From positions 372,001-436,000 of the forward strand of contig NZ_BMSY01000004.1 of the NCBI RefSeq assembly GCF_014649395.1: DNA of 64,000 bases. Direction: 5' to 3'. A program made the translations under genes and the position numbers. Of the stretch, positions 17,101 to 24,703 are shown one piece after another. This DNA is from Streptomyces aureoverticillatus. Lineage in GTDB: Bacteria > Actinomycetota > Actinomycetes > Streptomycetales > Streptomycetaceae. How positions within the stretch are numbered: the stretch's first letter is position 1; each line of letters starts with the position of its first letter. Under the pieces are notes generated by a model. The model did no database searches, had not been told where the DNA came from, and was given only the letters and a program-made list of their open reading frames with translations.

Positions 17101-18162
17101 CTACCAGTAGTTGGGCAGGTGGTAGCGGTGGGTGTTGGTGGCGTGCCACTCGTGGTTGCCGGACACCCACGCGGCGAGACCCTCGGCGTAGCGCTCGACC
17201 AGGGGTGAGGTGGCGGACAGGACCGCGGACTCCTCCTCGAAGGCCTCCATGACCCTGTTGTGGATCTCGACGGCCTTCAGGTAGGCCGCCTTCAGGCCGC
17301 ACCGCTCGTTGGCGGCGATGACCCGCGGCAGGTTCCAGTGGTGCGGGTCGCCGGCCAGCTCCTTGGTGAAGGAGTACAGGTCGTTGACCAGGGTGGTGGC
17401 ATTGCAGGCGAGGGCTGTGATCCGCTGGATCTCGGGGCGGGCGTAGAGCGCTTCGGGCAGTTCGTAGCCGTCGACGGCGTCCACGATGGACAGGCAGGGG
17501 CGGAAGTTGTTGAACTGCCGCATCACCAGGTACTCCCACGTCCGCGGCACGTACCGGGTCTCGGCCCAGGCGGCCTCGCCGAGGTAGCCCAGGTGCAGCC
17601 GGGCGATGTCGTGCACGAACCGGTCGGCCTGGCTGGGCGTGGCGAGGGCGGCGAAGTCCTTCACGGCCCAGTGGTACGAGCGCAGCGGCCCGTCGGCCTG
17701 CACACCACGGCGCCACTCCCCCTCGTGCACCGGGTCGCCGTGGAACGGGTCGATGGCCGACTGGGCCAGGACCAGCCGCCCGCCGAGGCCGCGCGGGGAG
17801 CCGCCCCGGCCCTCTTCGGCCTCGCAGTAGCAGCTGTCGACGAGGTTCTCGGCGAGCAGCAGCTTTCCCGCGGCGGCGAGCCGGTCCAGATCGGCCGCGC
17901 CCGGGTGCTGGAGCACCACGGCCCGGCCGAACTGGAAGCCCGCGAAGTCGCCCTTCCACGCCGCGGGGAACAGGTCGTGGTGGCGCGCCCAGGCCTCCAG
18001 CCTGCGGTCGACCTCCTTGACCTTCTCGGGGTCGGCGGGCACGGCGGGCCGGTGGCGCAGGCCGGGAATCGGGCCGCCCCGCCGGGCGCGGAGGGCCCGG
18101 GCCGGACTGGGCGGCCCGGGTGGTCGCCACGCAGGCGTCTCGGACGCGGACGGTGTGCTCAT
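17101..18162 (-). CDS. 2-Methylisoborneol synthase-like terpene cyclase
   Basis: Class I terpene synthase of 353 residues expected to cyclise 2-methyl-GPP. The C-terminal metal site NDLYSFTKE (260-268) is a perfect NSE motif and the end HRYHLPNYW matches the family. However the Asp-rich motif, DDCYCED in the S. coelicolor enzyme as I recall it, reads DSCYCEA (109-115), so one or two metal-binding acids are changed. The Pro-rich N-terminus (1-40) is much shorter than in that homologue and ends with PIPGLRHRP; such disordered tails load cargo into family 2B encapsulins. It overlaps the encapsulin stop by 4 nt. The product could differ from 2-methylisoborneol. Confidence 0.88.
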   Translation of the reverse strand: MSTPSASETPAWRPPGPPSPARALRARRGGPIPGLRHRPAVPADPEKVKEVDRRLEAWARHHDLFPAAWKGDFAGFQFGRAVVLQHPGAADLDRLAAAGKLLLAENLVDSCYCEAEEGRGGSPRGLGGRLVLAQSAIDPFHGDPVHEGEWRRGVQADGPLRSYHWAVKDFAALATPSQADRFVHDIARLHLGYLGEAAWAETRYVPRTWEYLVMRQFNNFRPCLSIVDAVDGYELPEALYARPEIQRITALACNATTLVNDLYSFTKELAGDPHHWNLPRVIAANERCGLKAAYLKAVEIHNRVMEAFEEESAVLSATSPLVERYAEGLAAWVSGNHEWHATNTHRYHLPNYW

Positions 18163-19598
18163 TCCGCGCTCCGCCCGATCTGTACGTTCTCCAGGATCCC
18201 GGCGGCGTCGGGCACGAGGATGGCGAGGGAGTAGTACGCGGTGACCAGGTAGCTCATGATCGCGGCGGTGTCGATGCCCATGAAGCGTACGTTCAGGCCG
18301 GGTTGGTACTCGTCGGGGATGCCCGTCTGGTAGAGGCCGACGACTCCCTGGTCGGCCTCTCCGGTGCGCAGCGCGATGATGCTGGTGGTGTGCTCCGGGC
18401 TGATCGGGATCTTGCCGCACGGGAAGAGCGGGACGCCCCGCCAGGCGGGGACCTCGTGCCCGTCGACGTTCGCCGTGCCGGGCACCAGGCCGCGCCGGTT
18501 GCACTGCCGGAAGAACGCCGCGATGGCCTTCGGGTGGGCGAGGAACAGCTTGGTCTTGCGCCGCATCGACAACAGCTCGTCGAGGTCGTCGGGGGTGGGC
18601 GGGCCGGTGAAGGTGCTGATGCGCTGGCCGTAGTCGACGCTGTGCAGCAGTCCGAACTCACGGTTGTTGACCAGCTCCCACTCCTGGCGTTCGCGGATCT
18701 CCTCGATGGTCAGGCGGAGTTGCTGCTCCGTCTGGTCCATGGGGTTGTTGTAGAGATCGGCGACCCGGGTGTGGATGCGCAACACGGTCTGGGTGAGGGA
18801 CAGTTCGTACTCGCGCGGGGTGAGTTCGTAGTCGACGTAGCCGCTGGAGAGGGTCTGCTCCCCCAGGTGTCCCGCCAGCACCGGGACATCGGCCTCGCCT
18901 TTGCGGTTCATGGGTTTGCGCTGCCGCTCGGCGAAGGCGTCCAGGTGCGCCGCGAGCGAGGGCGTGTCCTCCACGATCTGCATCAGCGCGTCCCAGGGAA
19001 GCACCAGGACCACCCCGGGGGTCTCGGCCCGCACCGAGGTGAGCCACAGCGGGTCGGCCCTGCCGACGGCCTCGTCGCCCATCTGGTCGCCGTCGGTGAC
19101 CACGCCGACGACCTCCTCCTCGCCGAACTTGCCCGTGGCGTAGCGGGTGAAGCGGCCGTGGACGACGAGGTAGGTCTCGGTGACGGGCTGTCCGGCGTCG
19201 AAGAGGATCTCGCCGACGTGCACCTGGCGCACCCGAAGGCGGGAAGCGATGTGCTTGAGGACCGCGGTGTCGGAGTAGCCGCGCAGGACGGGCAGTTCGG
19301 TCAGGGTCTCCGGGATCACCTTGATGTCGTCGGCGCCGTTCTGCTCGAACTGCACGCGGCCGCGGCCGATCCTGAGCTGGAGGCGCCGGTTGACGCGGTA
19401 GGTGCCGCCCTTGACGTCCGTCCACGGCAGCATCTTGAGCAGCCATCGTGACGTGATGGCCTGCATCTGGGGTTCGGACTTGGCGGTGGTGGTGAGCTGG
19501 CGCGCGGCCTGGGTGCTGAGGCTGGTGGGCTGTGCCTCCGCGGTGGGTCCTTCGCCTTGCTCGGTGCCGGGTCCGGCGGCGCTTTCGGGTGTGGACAC
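18159..19598 (-). CDS. Family 2B encapsulin shell protein with cyclic-nucleotide-binding domain
   Basis: 479-residue EshA/SCO7699-type protein. A Thr/Gln-rich N-arm (1-40) is followed by an HK97-fold segment ([25 protein letters not shown]). An inserted cNMP-binding domain at about 100-225 has [24 protein letters not shown] and GDQMGDEAV. The rest of the capsid fold follows to the C-terminus ([27 protein letters not shown]). Family members form icosahedral shells that enclose terpene cyclases. The GTG start at 19598 has GGGAGG upstream; an alternative in-frame ATG lies about 27 nt earlier. It is the first gene of a three-gene operon with the synthase and methyltransferase. Confidence 0.9.
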   Translation of the reverse strand: MSTPESAAGPGTEQGEGPTAEAQPTSLSTQAARQLTTTAKSEPQMQAITSRWLLKMLPWTDVKGGTYRVNRRLQLRIGRGRVQFEQNGADDIKVIPETLTELPVLRGYSDTAVLKHIASRLRVRQVHVGEILFDAGQPVTETYLVVHGRFTRYATGKFGEEEVVGVVTDGDQMGDEAVGRADPLWLTSVRAETPGVVLVLPWDALMQIVEDTPSLAAHLDAFAERQRKPMNRKGEADVPVLAGHLGEQTLSSGYVDYELTPREYELSLTQTVLRIHTRVADLYNNPMDQTEQQLRLTIEEIRERQEWELVNNREFGLLHSVDYGQRISTFTGPPTPDDLDELLSMRRKTKLFLAHPKAIAAFFRQCNRRGLVPGTANVDGHEVPAWRGVPLFPCGKIPISPEHTTSIIALRTGEADQGVVGLYQTGIPDEYQPGLNVRFMGIDTAAIMSYLVTAYYSLAILVPDAAGILENVQIGRSAE

Positions 19599-20162
19599 AT
19601 TGCCTCCCTGTACGTGGACGGACATGAGCGGACGTGCGCGGGGTGCGCGCTGATGCGTGCGCTTGGCGGGTGCGGGGGTGCCACGCGGCGCGGATGCGCG
19701 CCGGTGCGTCCCGGGCCGGCGTGAGTGGGGGGGGACGGCGCGGTCTGGCGCGGGCGGGAGCGGAGCGCCTGGTTCAGCCAAACAGCCACGGGAGGGAGCA
19801 CGGAACGTGGTACTGGAAGTGGCCGGGGGCACCAGGAGGTGCGGATCCCCCGAAAGGGCGCGTCTGAGACAGGCGTGTGATTACGCGCCGGTCGCGTCCG
19901 GCACCGTACGCCCGGCGCGGCCCGCGCATGCGGACGCGCTCACGAAGGCCGCGCATGCGGACGCGCTCACGGGGTCGCATATGCGGACGCGCCCACCGGG
20001 CCGCGCATGCGGACGCACTCATGAGGTGTGTCCACGTCCACCGTCATCAGGGTGTTGGTTCCACCGCGAGGTCTGCGGCCAGCGGGATCCCCTCACGCGG
20101 GCCGCTCTGAGAGGCTGGTCCCGCAAGCCGCCCGCTTCCCTCCGAACGGCAGGAGATCTCGC
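19599..20162. other. Intergenic region upstream of encapsulin and serine hydrolase genes
   Basis: 564 nt without a credible gene. It contains the control region for two divergent units and the repeat ladder at 19924-20022. Open frames crossing it come from the repeats and GC bias; they have no ribosome site and no recognisable protein pattern. Confidence 0.6.
19924..20022. repeat. Four direct repeats, 26-27 bp period
   Basis: The 20-mer GCGCATGCGGACGCGCTCAC occurs identically at 19924-19943 and 19951-19970, with diverged copies at 19977-19996 and 20003-20022. Each copy has a GCATGC or GCATATGC core. The array sits between the divergent encapsulin and serine hydrolase promoters and could be a row of regulator sites. 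Confidence 0.8.
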
Positions 20163-21437
20163 GTGTACGACATGGATGGCGTGTATGACGTGTCCGAGCA
20201 GGAGCGCCGCAGGCGGCGTTACTTCCGGCGCCGGCGCCGGAACGGCCCTGGACGCGCAGGCGGTGTCGCCGCGGTCGTCGCCGCGGCGGTACTGGCCGGT
20301 GTGTTCGCGGCACCCGCCTCCTCGGCGGCCGAGACGTCTGCCTCCACCCAGGAAGCCCTGGACGCCGTGGTCGAGGGCGGCGTGCCCGGGGCCGTGGCGA
20401 CGGCCCAGCGGGGGCGCGACACCTGGTTCGGCCGCGCCGGCACCGCCGACCTGAGGACCGGCGCACCGCCCCGGGCCGAGGACCGGTACCGGGCCGGATC
20501 CCTCACCAAGACCTTCGTCGCCACCGTCATGCTCCAGTTGGAGTCCGCGGGAAGGCTGAGCCTGGACGACAGCGTGGACCACTGGCTGCCCGGCCTGGTC
20601 CGGGGCAACGGGCACGACGGCCGCCGGATCACGCTGCGGCAACTCCTCAACCACACCAGCGGGATCTACAGCTACACCGAGGACCCGGACTTCCGGCGGC
20701 GGGCGTTCTCCACCGAGTTCCTCGCCCACCGCCACGACACCTGGACACCACGGCGGATCGTCCGACTCGCCATGAGCCACCGGCCGGACTTCGCGCCCGG
20801 CGACGGCTGGCACTACTCCGACACCAACTACACCCTCGCCGGAATGGTCATCGAAAAGGCCACCGGCCGTTCCTACGCCCACGAGATCGAACGCCGCGTC
20901 CTGCGCCCGCTCCACCTGGACGCCACCACTCTGCCGGGCACCGAGTCGCGCATGCCCCGGCCCAGCGTGCGGCACTACTCGAAGCTGACCGGGGGCCTGG
21001 GAGGTCCCGGCGGCCCAGGAAGCCCGACGTACGACGTCACCGACCTCAACCCCTCCCTCGCCGGCGCGGGCGGCGAGATCGTCTCGACGTCCGGGGACCT
21101 CAACCGCTTCTACCGGGCCCTGCTGTCCGGAAAACTCCTGAAGCCGCGCCAGCTCGACGAGATGACCACCACGGTGCCGATCGACGCGCACGGCAACGCC
21201 TACGGCCTGGGCCTCTTCCGGATGAAGACGTCCTGCGGCGACCTGTGGGGCCACAACGGCCTCATCCAGGGCTCCTTCTCCTACTCCCTGGCCACCAGGG
21301 ACGGCAGGCACGCGCTGTCGATGAACCTCAACGGCGACTGGGCCGACCCCGCCTCCCCGGTGCGCGTCGTCGAGGCCGAGTTCTGCGGCGCTCAGGCCAC
21401 CCCGTCCACCACCCCGTCCACGACCGCGGGCCGGTAG
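20163..21437 (+). CDS. Secreted serine hydrolase (beta-lactamase class C / D-aminopeptidase family)
   Basis: 424-residue extracytoplasmic serine hydrolase. An unusually arginine-rich N-terminus (RRRRRYFRRRRRNGPGRAGG) precedes a hydrophobic export segment (VAAVVAAAVLAGVFAAPASSA). Catalytic SxxK is GSLTKTF near residue 115, and the YxN motif is in GWHYSDTNYTLAGMVIEK. A C-terminal LWGHNGLIQGSFSY supplies the HxG element. Relatives include D,D-carboxypeptidases and D-aminopeptidases. GTG 20163 has AGGAGA six nt upstream. Its 3' end overlaps the convergent radical SAM gene by 46 nt. Confidence 0.9.
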   Translation: MYDMDGVYDVSEQERRRRRYFRRRRRNGPGRAGGVAAVVAAAVLAGVFAAPASSAAETSASTQEALDAVVEGGVPGAVATAQRGRDTWFGRAGTADLRTGAPPRAEDRYRAGSLTKTFVATVMLQLESAGRLSLDDSVDHWLPGLVRGNGHDGRRITLRQLLNHTSGIYSYTEDPDFRRRAFSTEFLAHRHDTWTPRRIVRLAMSHRPDFAPGDGWHYSDTNYTLAGMVIEKATGRSYAHEIERRVLRPLHLDATTLPGTESRMPRPSVRHYSKLTGGLGGPGGPGSPTYDVTDLNPSLAGAGGEIVSTSGDLNRFYRALLSGKLLKPRQLDEMTTTVPIDAHGNAYGLGLFRMKTSCGDLWGHNGLIQGSFSYSLATRDGRHALSMNLNGDWADPASPVRVVEAEFCGAQATPSTTPSTTAGR

Positions 21438-22486
21438 GGCGGCCTGCTGTCGATCCGGCGACGGTCTTCGGGTGACGCGAACCGGTAGTCGATGCGGCGC
21501 ACGGCCTCGGCCCAGTCCGCGCGGGTGCGGATGCGGTTGAGGCAGTCGAGGACGAACGGGTCGTTCCACCGCTCCCGCACCCGGCGCCACACCTCACGCG
21601 GGTCGTCGGTGAGCAGGCTGCCCACCGTGCCCTCGTAGATCGGCATGCCGCGCACAGCGCCGTCCGGTTCGATCTCGAAGGGCCGGAAGCTGGGGGTGCG
21701 CGCGAGGAAGTCCGGGTTCATCTGGACCTCGAAGTTCTCGGTGGTCTCCACCGTGACGGACGCCGGGGCGGCCTCCTGGAGCCTGCGCCGGGTCTCCGGC
21801 GCGATCAGCTCGGCCACCTGCTCGTCGCTGAGCAGCTCGTGTTCGACGAACGAGGGCCGGCTGGCGAGGCCGGTGGGCACCACGGCACCGAAGTACACGG
21901 TCTCCAGGTGCGGGAACCGGGGGGCCACCTCGGCGCACACCTGGTCCATTTCCTGGTAGTTGCTGCGTACGACCACGTAGTCGATGCCGAAGCGCGGCGC
22001 CGCAACGCCCGCCGCGAGCCTGCGGCCGACCTCGGCGTCGATCCGCGCGAGCGCGCTCATCGCCCGCTCGAAGGAGCCGGCCCGGCCGCGGATCCGGTCG
22101 TGCGTCGCCGCGTTGCCGCCGTCGACGCTTACCACGATCTTGGTGGCCACCTCGGCGAGCGCCTCGACCGTCGCCGCCGGCATGGCCCAGCCGCTGGTGT
22201 AGAGGAACACCCGCACGCCCGCGTCGGCGAAGTGCCGGGCGACGTCGATGATCCGCTTGATGGTCAGCGGTTCGCCGCCGCACAGCGTGATCATCTGCGG
22301 TTCGAGGGAAATGATCGCATCCGCGACCTTCAGCATTTCCTCGTGACTGAGATTCTTCGCGGGGCGCCTTCCCGACTCCGTATAGCAGTGATAGCAGCGC
22401 AACGGGCAGGCGAAGGTGACGTCCCAGATGACGGCGTTGGGATTCACGTCGTCGTCCACTTTCTCGGGGCTTTCCTCATGGGTCAT
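21392..22486 (-). CDS. Radical SAM protein with degenerate SPASM-like C-terminus
   Basis: 364-residue [4Fe-4S]/SAM radical enzyme. The cluster motif Cys27-x3-Cys31-x2-Cys34 lies in WDVTFACPLRCYHCYTESGRRP, and the SAM-contacting GGEP is at 70-73 (MITLCGGEPLTI). The C-terminal third follows the SPASM layout (EIEPDGAVRGMPIYEGTVGSLL, then DPREVWRRVRERWNDPF) but has lost the cysteines that would hold auxiliary clusters. ATG 22486 has GGAGAG upstream. Such enzymes often modify ribosomal peptides, and the divergent neighbour is an 11-codon ORF followed by two ABC transporters. The reaction is unknown to me. Confidence 0.9.
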   Translation of the reverse strand: MTHEESPEKVDDDVNPNAVIWDVTFACPLRCYHCYTESGRRPAKNLSHEEMLKVADAIISLEPQMITLCGGEPLTIKRIIDVARHFADAGVRVFLYTSGWAMPAATVEALAEVATKIVVSVDGGNAATHDRIRGRAGSFERAMSALARIDAEVGRRLAAGVAAPRFGIDYVVVRSNYQEMDQVCAEVAPRFPHLETVYFGAVVPTGLASRPSFVEHELLSDEQVAELIAPETRRRLQEAAPASVTVETTENFEVQMNPDFLARTPSFRPFEIEPDGAVRGMPIYEGTVGSLLTDDPREVWRRVRERWNDPFVLDCLNRIRTRADWAEAVRRIDYRFASPEDRRRIDSRPPYRPAVVDGVVDGVA

Positions 22487-22561
22487 CGGTGACTCTCCAG
22501 GCTGAAGGCGGACACACATTCCTGGATCGGCACTGTACGAATCGCCCGCGGCGGCGGTCGT

Positions 22562-22669
22562 CCGTAGTGGAGTACGCAATGAACGGACCTTTGTACGCAA
22601 GGGCGTTGTACCTACGGACGCCGCCGCCGCTTCCGTACCGAGCGCGTCGAATTGCGTACTCGACTACGG
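22562..22669. promoter_or_regulatory. Nested inverted repeats with TACGCAA boxes
   Basis: CCGTAGTGGAGTACGCAAT (22562-22580) is repeated in inverse orientation at 22651-22669 with one mismatch. Inside and around it, GCGGCGG...GTCCGTAG (about 22549-22566) pairs with CTACGGACGCCGCCGCCGC (22612-22630). The box GTACGCAA occurs at 22572 and 22593 and inverted at 22652. The site is between divergent genes and is a likely operator for the cluster regulator. Confidence 0.65.
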
Positions 22670-22733
22670 ATCTCTTTCCGCTCGCCGCCGATTAGCGTTC
22701 CTTTCAGCCGAGAGCGAGAGGAGGTGCTTTCCC

Positions 22734-22769
22734 ATGATGTATCCGCCCCCGACCACCGGCGGTAACTGA
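22734..22769 (+). CDS. 11-codon ORF: candidate RiPP precursor or leader peptide
   Basis: Encodes MMYPPPTTGGN. The first ATG (22734) is eight nt after a perfect AGGAGGT (22719-22725), the strongest ribosome site seen in the window. A second ATG follows at once. The peptide has one Tyr, three consecutive prolines, two threonines and Gly-Gly-Asn at its end. It lies divergent from a radical SAM gene and upstream of two ABC transporter genes. Two readings fit: a very small substrate of the radical SAM enzyme, or a leader in which PPP slows the ribosome before the hairpin that starts six nt after the stop. I know of no described family with this sequence. Confidence 0.6.
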   Translation: MMYPPPTTGGN

Positions 22770-22775
22770 CGCCCG

Positions 22776-22813
22776 GCGGTGGCCGCTCGCTTCCGGACAG
22801 GAGCGGCCACCGC
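22776..22813 (+). terminator. Hairpin directly after the micro-ORF (attenuator candidate)
   Basis: Perfect 13-bp stem, GCGGTGGCCGCTC (22776-22788) with GAGCGGCCACCGC (22801-22813), and a 12-nt loop. It begins six nt after the micro-ORF stop and about 90 nt before the ABC transporter start. No T-tract follows, so it could be an attenuator, a weak terminator or an mRNA processing/stability element. Confidence 0.65.
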
Positions 22814-22846
22814 GCCCACCACCGGCCCCGTGTGCCGGCGTCCGCA

Positions 22847-22873
22847 GAACGGTGAACGGTGAACGGTGAACGG
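22847..22873 (+). repeat. Four tandem 7-bp repeats GAACGGT
   Basis: GAACGGT occurs at 22847, 22854 and 22861 and as GAACGGC at 22868, ending 27 nt before ATG 22901 of the first ABC gene. It may be a slippage-prone spacer in the leader. Confidence 0.75.
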
Positions 22874-22900
22874 CCCGACCGCTGAAGGGTGAACCGGACC

Positions 22901-24703
22901 ATGACAGTCCACAACGGAGTCCTCGCACTGGTCCGGCAGTTGCCGCGGATCGCGCGCGGGCTGACCCTCGTCCTCGCGGCGCTCCTCGTCGCGCAGGCGG
23001 TGGGCAGCGCCCTGCTGCCCCTGGCGACGGGCCGCCTCGTCGTCGCGCTCACCGAGACGCCGAAGTCCATGCGCGGTGTCGTCATCGGGCTCGCGCTGCT
23101 CGCGACCGTCCTCCTCCTCGACATGGTCCTCGATCCGGTCAGGACCATGGTGGCCGCGCGCCTCGGCACCGCGCTCGACGGCGCGATGGCCCAACGCACC
23201 GTCGACGGCGCGCTGCGCCCGGCCCAGATCGGGCATCTGGACGACCCGGACGTGGCCGACCGGATCGAGCGCGCGCGGGCCGTCGGACTCGGCGCGCACC
23301 CGCCGGGTCAGGCGGTCACCGCGCTGGCCGGACTGGTGCCGTTGCGCCTGACCGGGCTGGTCTCGGCCGTCCTGCTCGGCTGGGCCGGCCAGTGGTGGAT
23401 GCCGCTGGTCCTCGGCGCCGCCTGGGTGGTCACCGGCCGCTGGCAGGAGAAGGAGATCGAGCGGTCGGTGTCGGCGCACGCGGGTGAGACCGCGCAGCTC
23501 AGGCGGGCCGCGTATCTGCGGGACACGGCGACGACCGCACCCGCGGCCAAGGAGCTGCGGCTGTTCGGCCTGCGCAGCTGGCTCGTGGAGCGGTTCGCCG
23601 TGGCCTGGTGGGACGGCATGGTGCAGCTGCGCCGGGCCCGGGTGAGCCCGCGCCGTCACACCCTGGCGATCCTCCTCCTGCTCCTCGCGCACGTCGCCGT
23701 GGTGCTGCCGCTCGCCCTCCAGGCGGCTCACGGTTCGCTCGCGGTCGGCCAACTGGCCGTCGCGCTCCAGGCGTTGCTCGGCCTGTTCGCGCTCGGTTTC
23801 ACGGGCGACCTGCAGTGGCAGCTGCACACGGCGAGCACCGCCGTACCCGCGGCGCTCGCCGTCAGCACGCTGGACACGGCAGGCGAACGCGGACGTCTCG
23901 CCGCCGTGGGTCTGCCCCGGCGCGAGATCCGGTTCGAGAAGGTGCGGTTCGCCTACCCCGGTGGCCGAGGACCGGTGCTCGACGATCTGGACCTGGTCGT
24001 CCCCGCGGGCTCGTCGCTCGCGATCGTCGGCGACAACGGCGCGGGCAAGAGCACCCTCACCAAGCTCCTGTCCGGGCTCTACCTCCCGGACGACGGCCGG
24101 ATCACGGTCGACGGGCAGGATCTGCGCGCCTACGACCCGGACGGCTGGCGGCGGCAACTGGCCGTGGTCTTCCAGGACTTCGTGCGCTACCCGTTCTCCG
24201 TGCGTGACAACGTCGGCTTCGGTCACGTCGAGACCGCCACCACCGACGCCGATCTGACCGCGGCGGCCCGGCTCGGCGGGTTCCTCGGCGTCGAGCAGGA
24301 GCTGCCCGACGGCTGGGACACCCCGCTCAGCGGCGCCTTCACCGAGGGGACGGAACTCTCCGGCGGGCAGTGGCAGCGGCTCGCGCTGAGCCGCGCGCTG
24401 TATGCCGTCCAGCACGGCGCCCGGGTCCTCGTCCTCGACGAACCCACCGCGCACCTCGACATCGAGGCGGAACACGAGCTCTACGCACGGTTCCTGGAGA
24501 TCACCGCGGGGCTCACCACCATCCTGGTCTCGCACCGCTTCGCCACCGTCCGGCTCGCCGACAAGATCGCCGTGCTCGACGACGGGCGGATCAGCGAGTT
24601 CGGCACGCACGACGAACTCGTCGCCGCCGACGGCCGGTACGCACGGATGTTCCGCGTCCAGTCCGAACCCTTCCAGCTGCACGGAGGAACCCGTCGTGCG
24701 TAA
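22901..24703 (+). CDS. ABC transporter, fused membrane and ATPase domains (first of pair)
   Basis: 600-residue half-transporter. The N-terminal membrane domain has six likely helices between about residues 15 and 300. The ATPase has Walker A GDNGAGKST near 376, the Q-loop at AVVFQDF, signature LSGGQWQRLALSRAL near 486, Walker B VLVLDEPTAHLD near 508 and the switch His in SHRFATVR. It is therefore complete. The ATG at 22901 follows GAAGGGTG; a GTG at 22889 is an alternative. It overlaps the next ABC gene by 8 nt, so the pair probably forms a heterodimeric exporter for the cluster product. Confidence 0.93.
   Translation: MTVHNGVLALVRQLPRIARGLTLVLAALLVAQAVGSALLPLATGRLVVALTETPKSMRGVVIGLALLATVLLLDMVLDPVRTMVAARLGTALDGAMAQRTVDGALRPAQIGHLDDPDVADRIERARAVGLGAHPPGQAVTALAGLVPLRLTGLVSAVLLGWAGQWWMPLVLGAAWVVTGRWQEKEIERSVSAHAGETAQLRRAAYLRDTATTAPAAKELRLFGLRSWLVERFAVAWWDGMVQLRRARVSPRRHTLAILLLLLAHVAVVLPLALQAAHGSLAVGQLAVALQALLGLFALGFTGDLQWQLHTASTAVPAALAVSTLDTAGERGRLAAVGLPRREIRFEKVRFAYPGGRGPVLDDLDLVVPAGSSLAIVGDNGAGKSTLTKLLSGLYLPDDGRITVDGQDLRAYDPDGWRRQLAVVFQDFVRYPFSVRDNVGFGHVETATTDADLTAAARLGGFLGVEQELPDGWDTPLSGAFTEGTELSGGQWQRLALSRALYAVQHGARVLVLDEPTAHLDIEAEHELYARFLEITAGLTTILVSHRFATVRLADKIAVLDDGRISEFGTHDELVAADGRYARMFRVQSEPFQLHGGTRRA

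Larger units (their letters stand above)
22487..22900. other. Control region and leader between radical SAM and ABC transporter genes
   Basis: 414 nt that hold no gene longer than 11 codons. In order it carries nested inverted repeats (22549-22669), a strong ribosome site and micro-ORF (22719-22769), a 13-bp hairpin (22776-22813) and four 7-bp repeats (22847-22873) just before the first ABC gene. This density of signals is unlike any other gap in the window. Confidence 0.75.

Noticed and set aside
19924..20022. CRISPR-like repeat array
   Set aside because: Spacers are 6-7 nt only, repeats are not well conserved across all four, and no cas gene is near.
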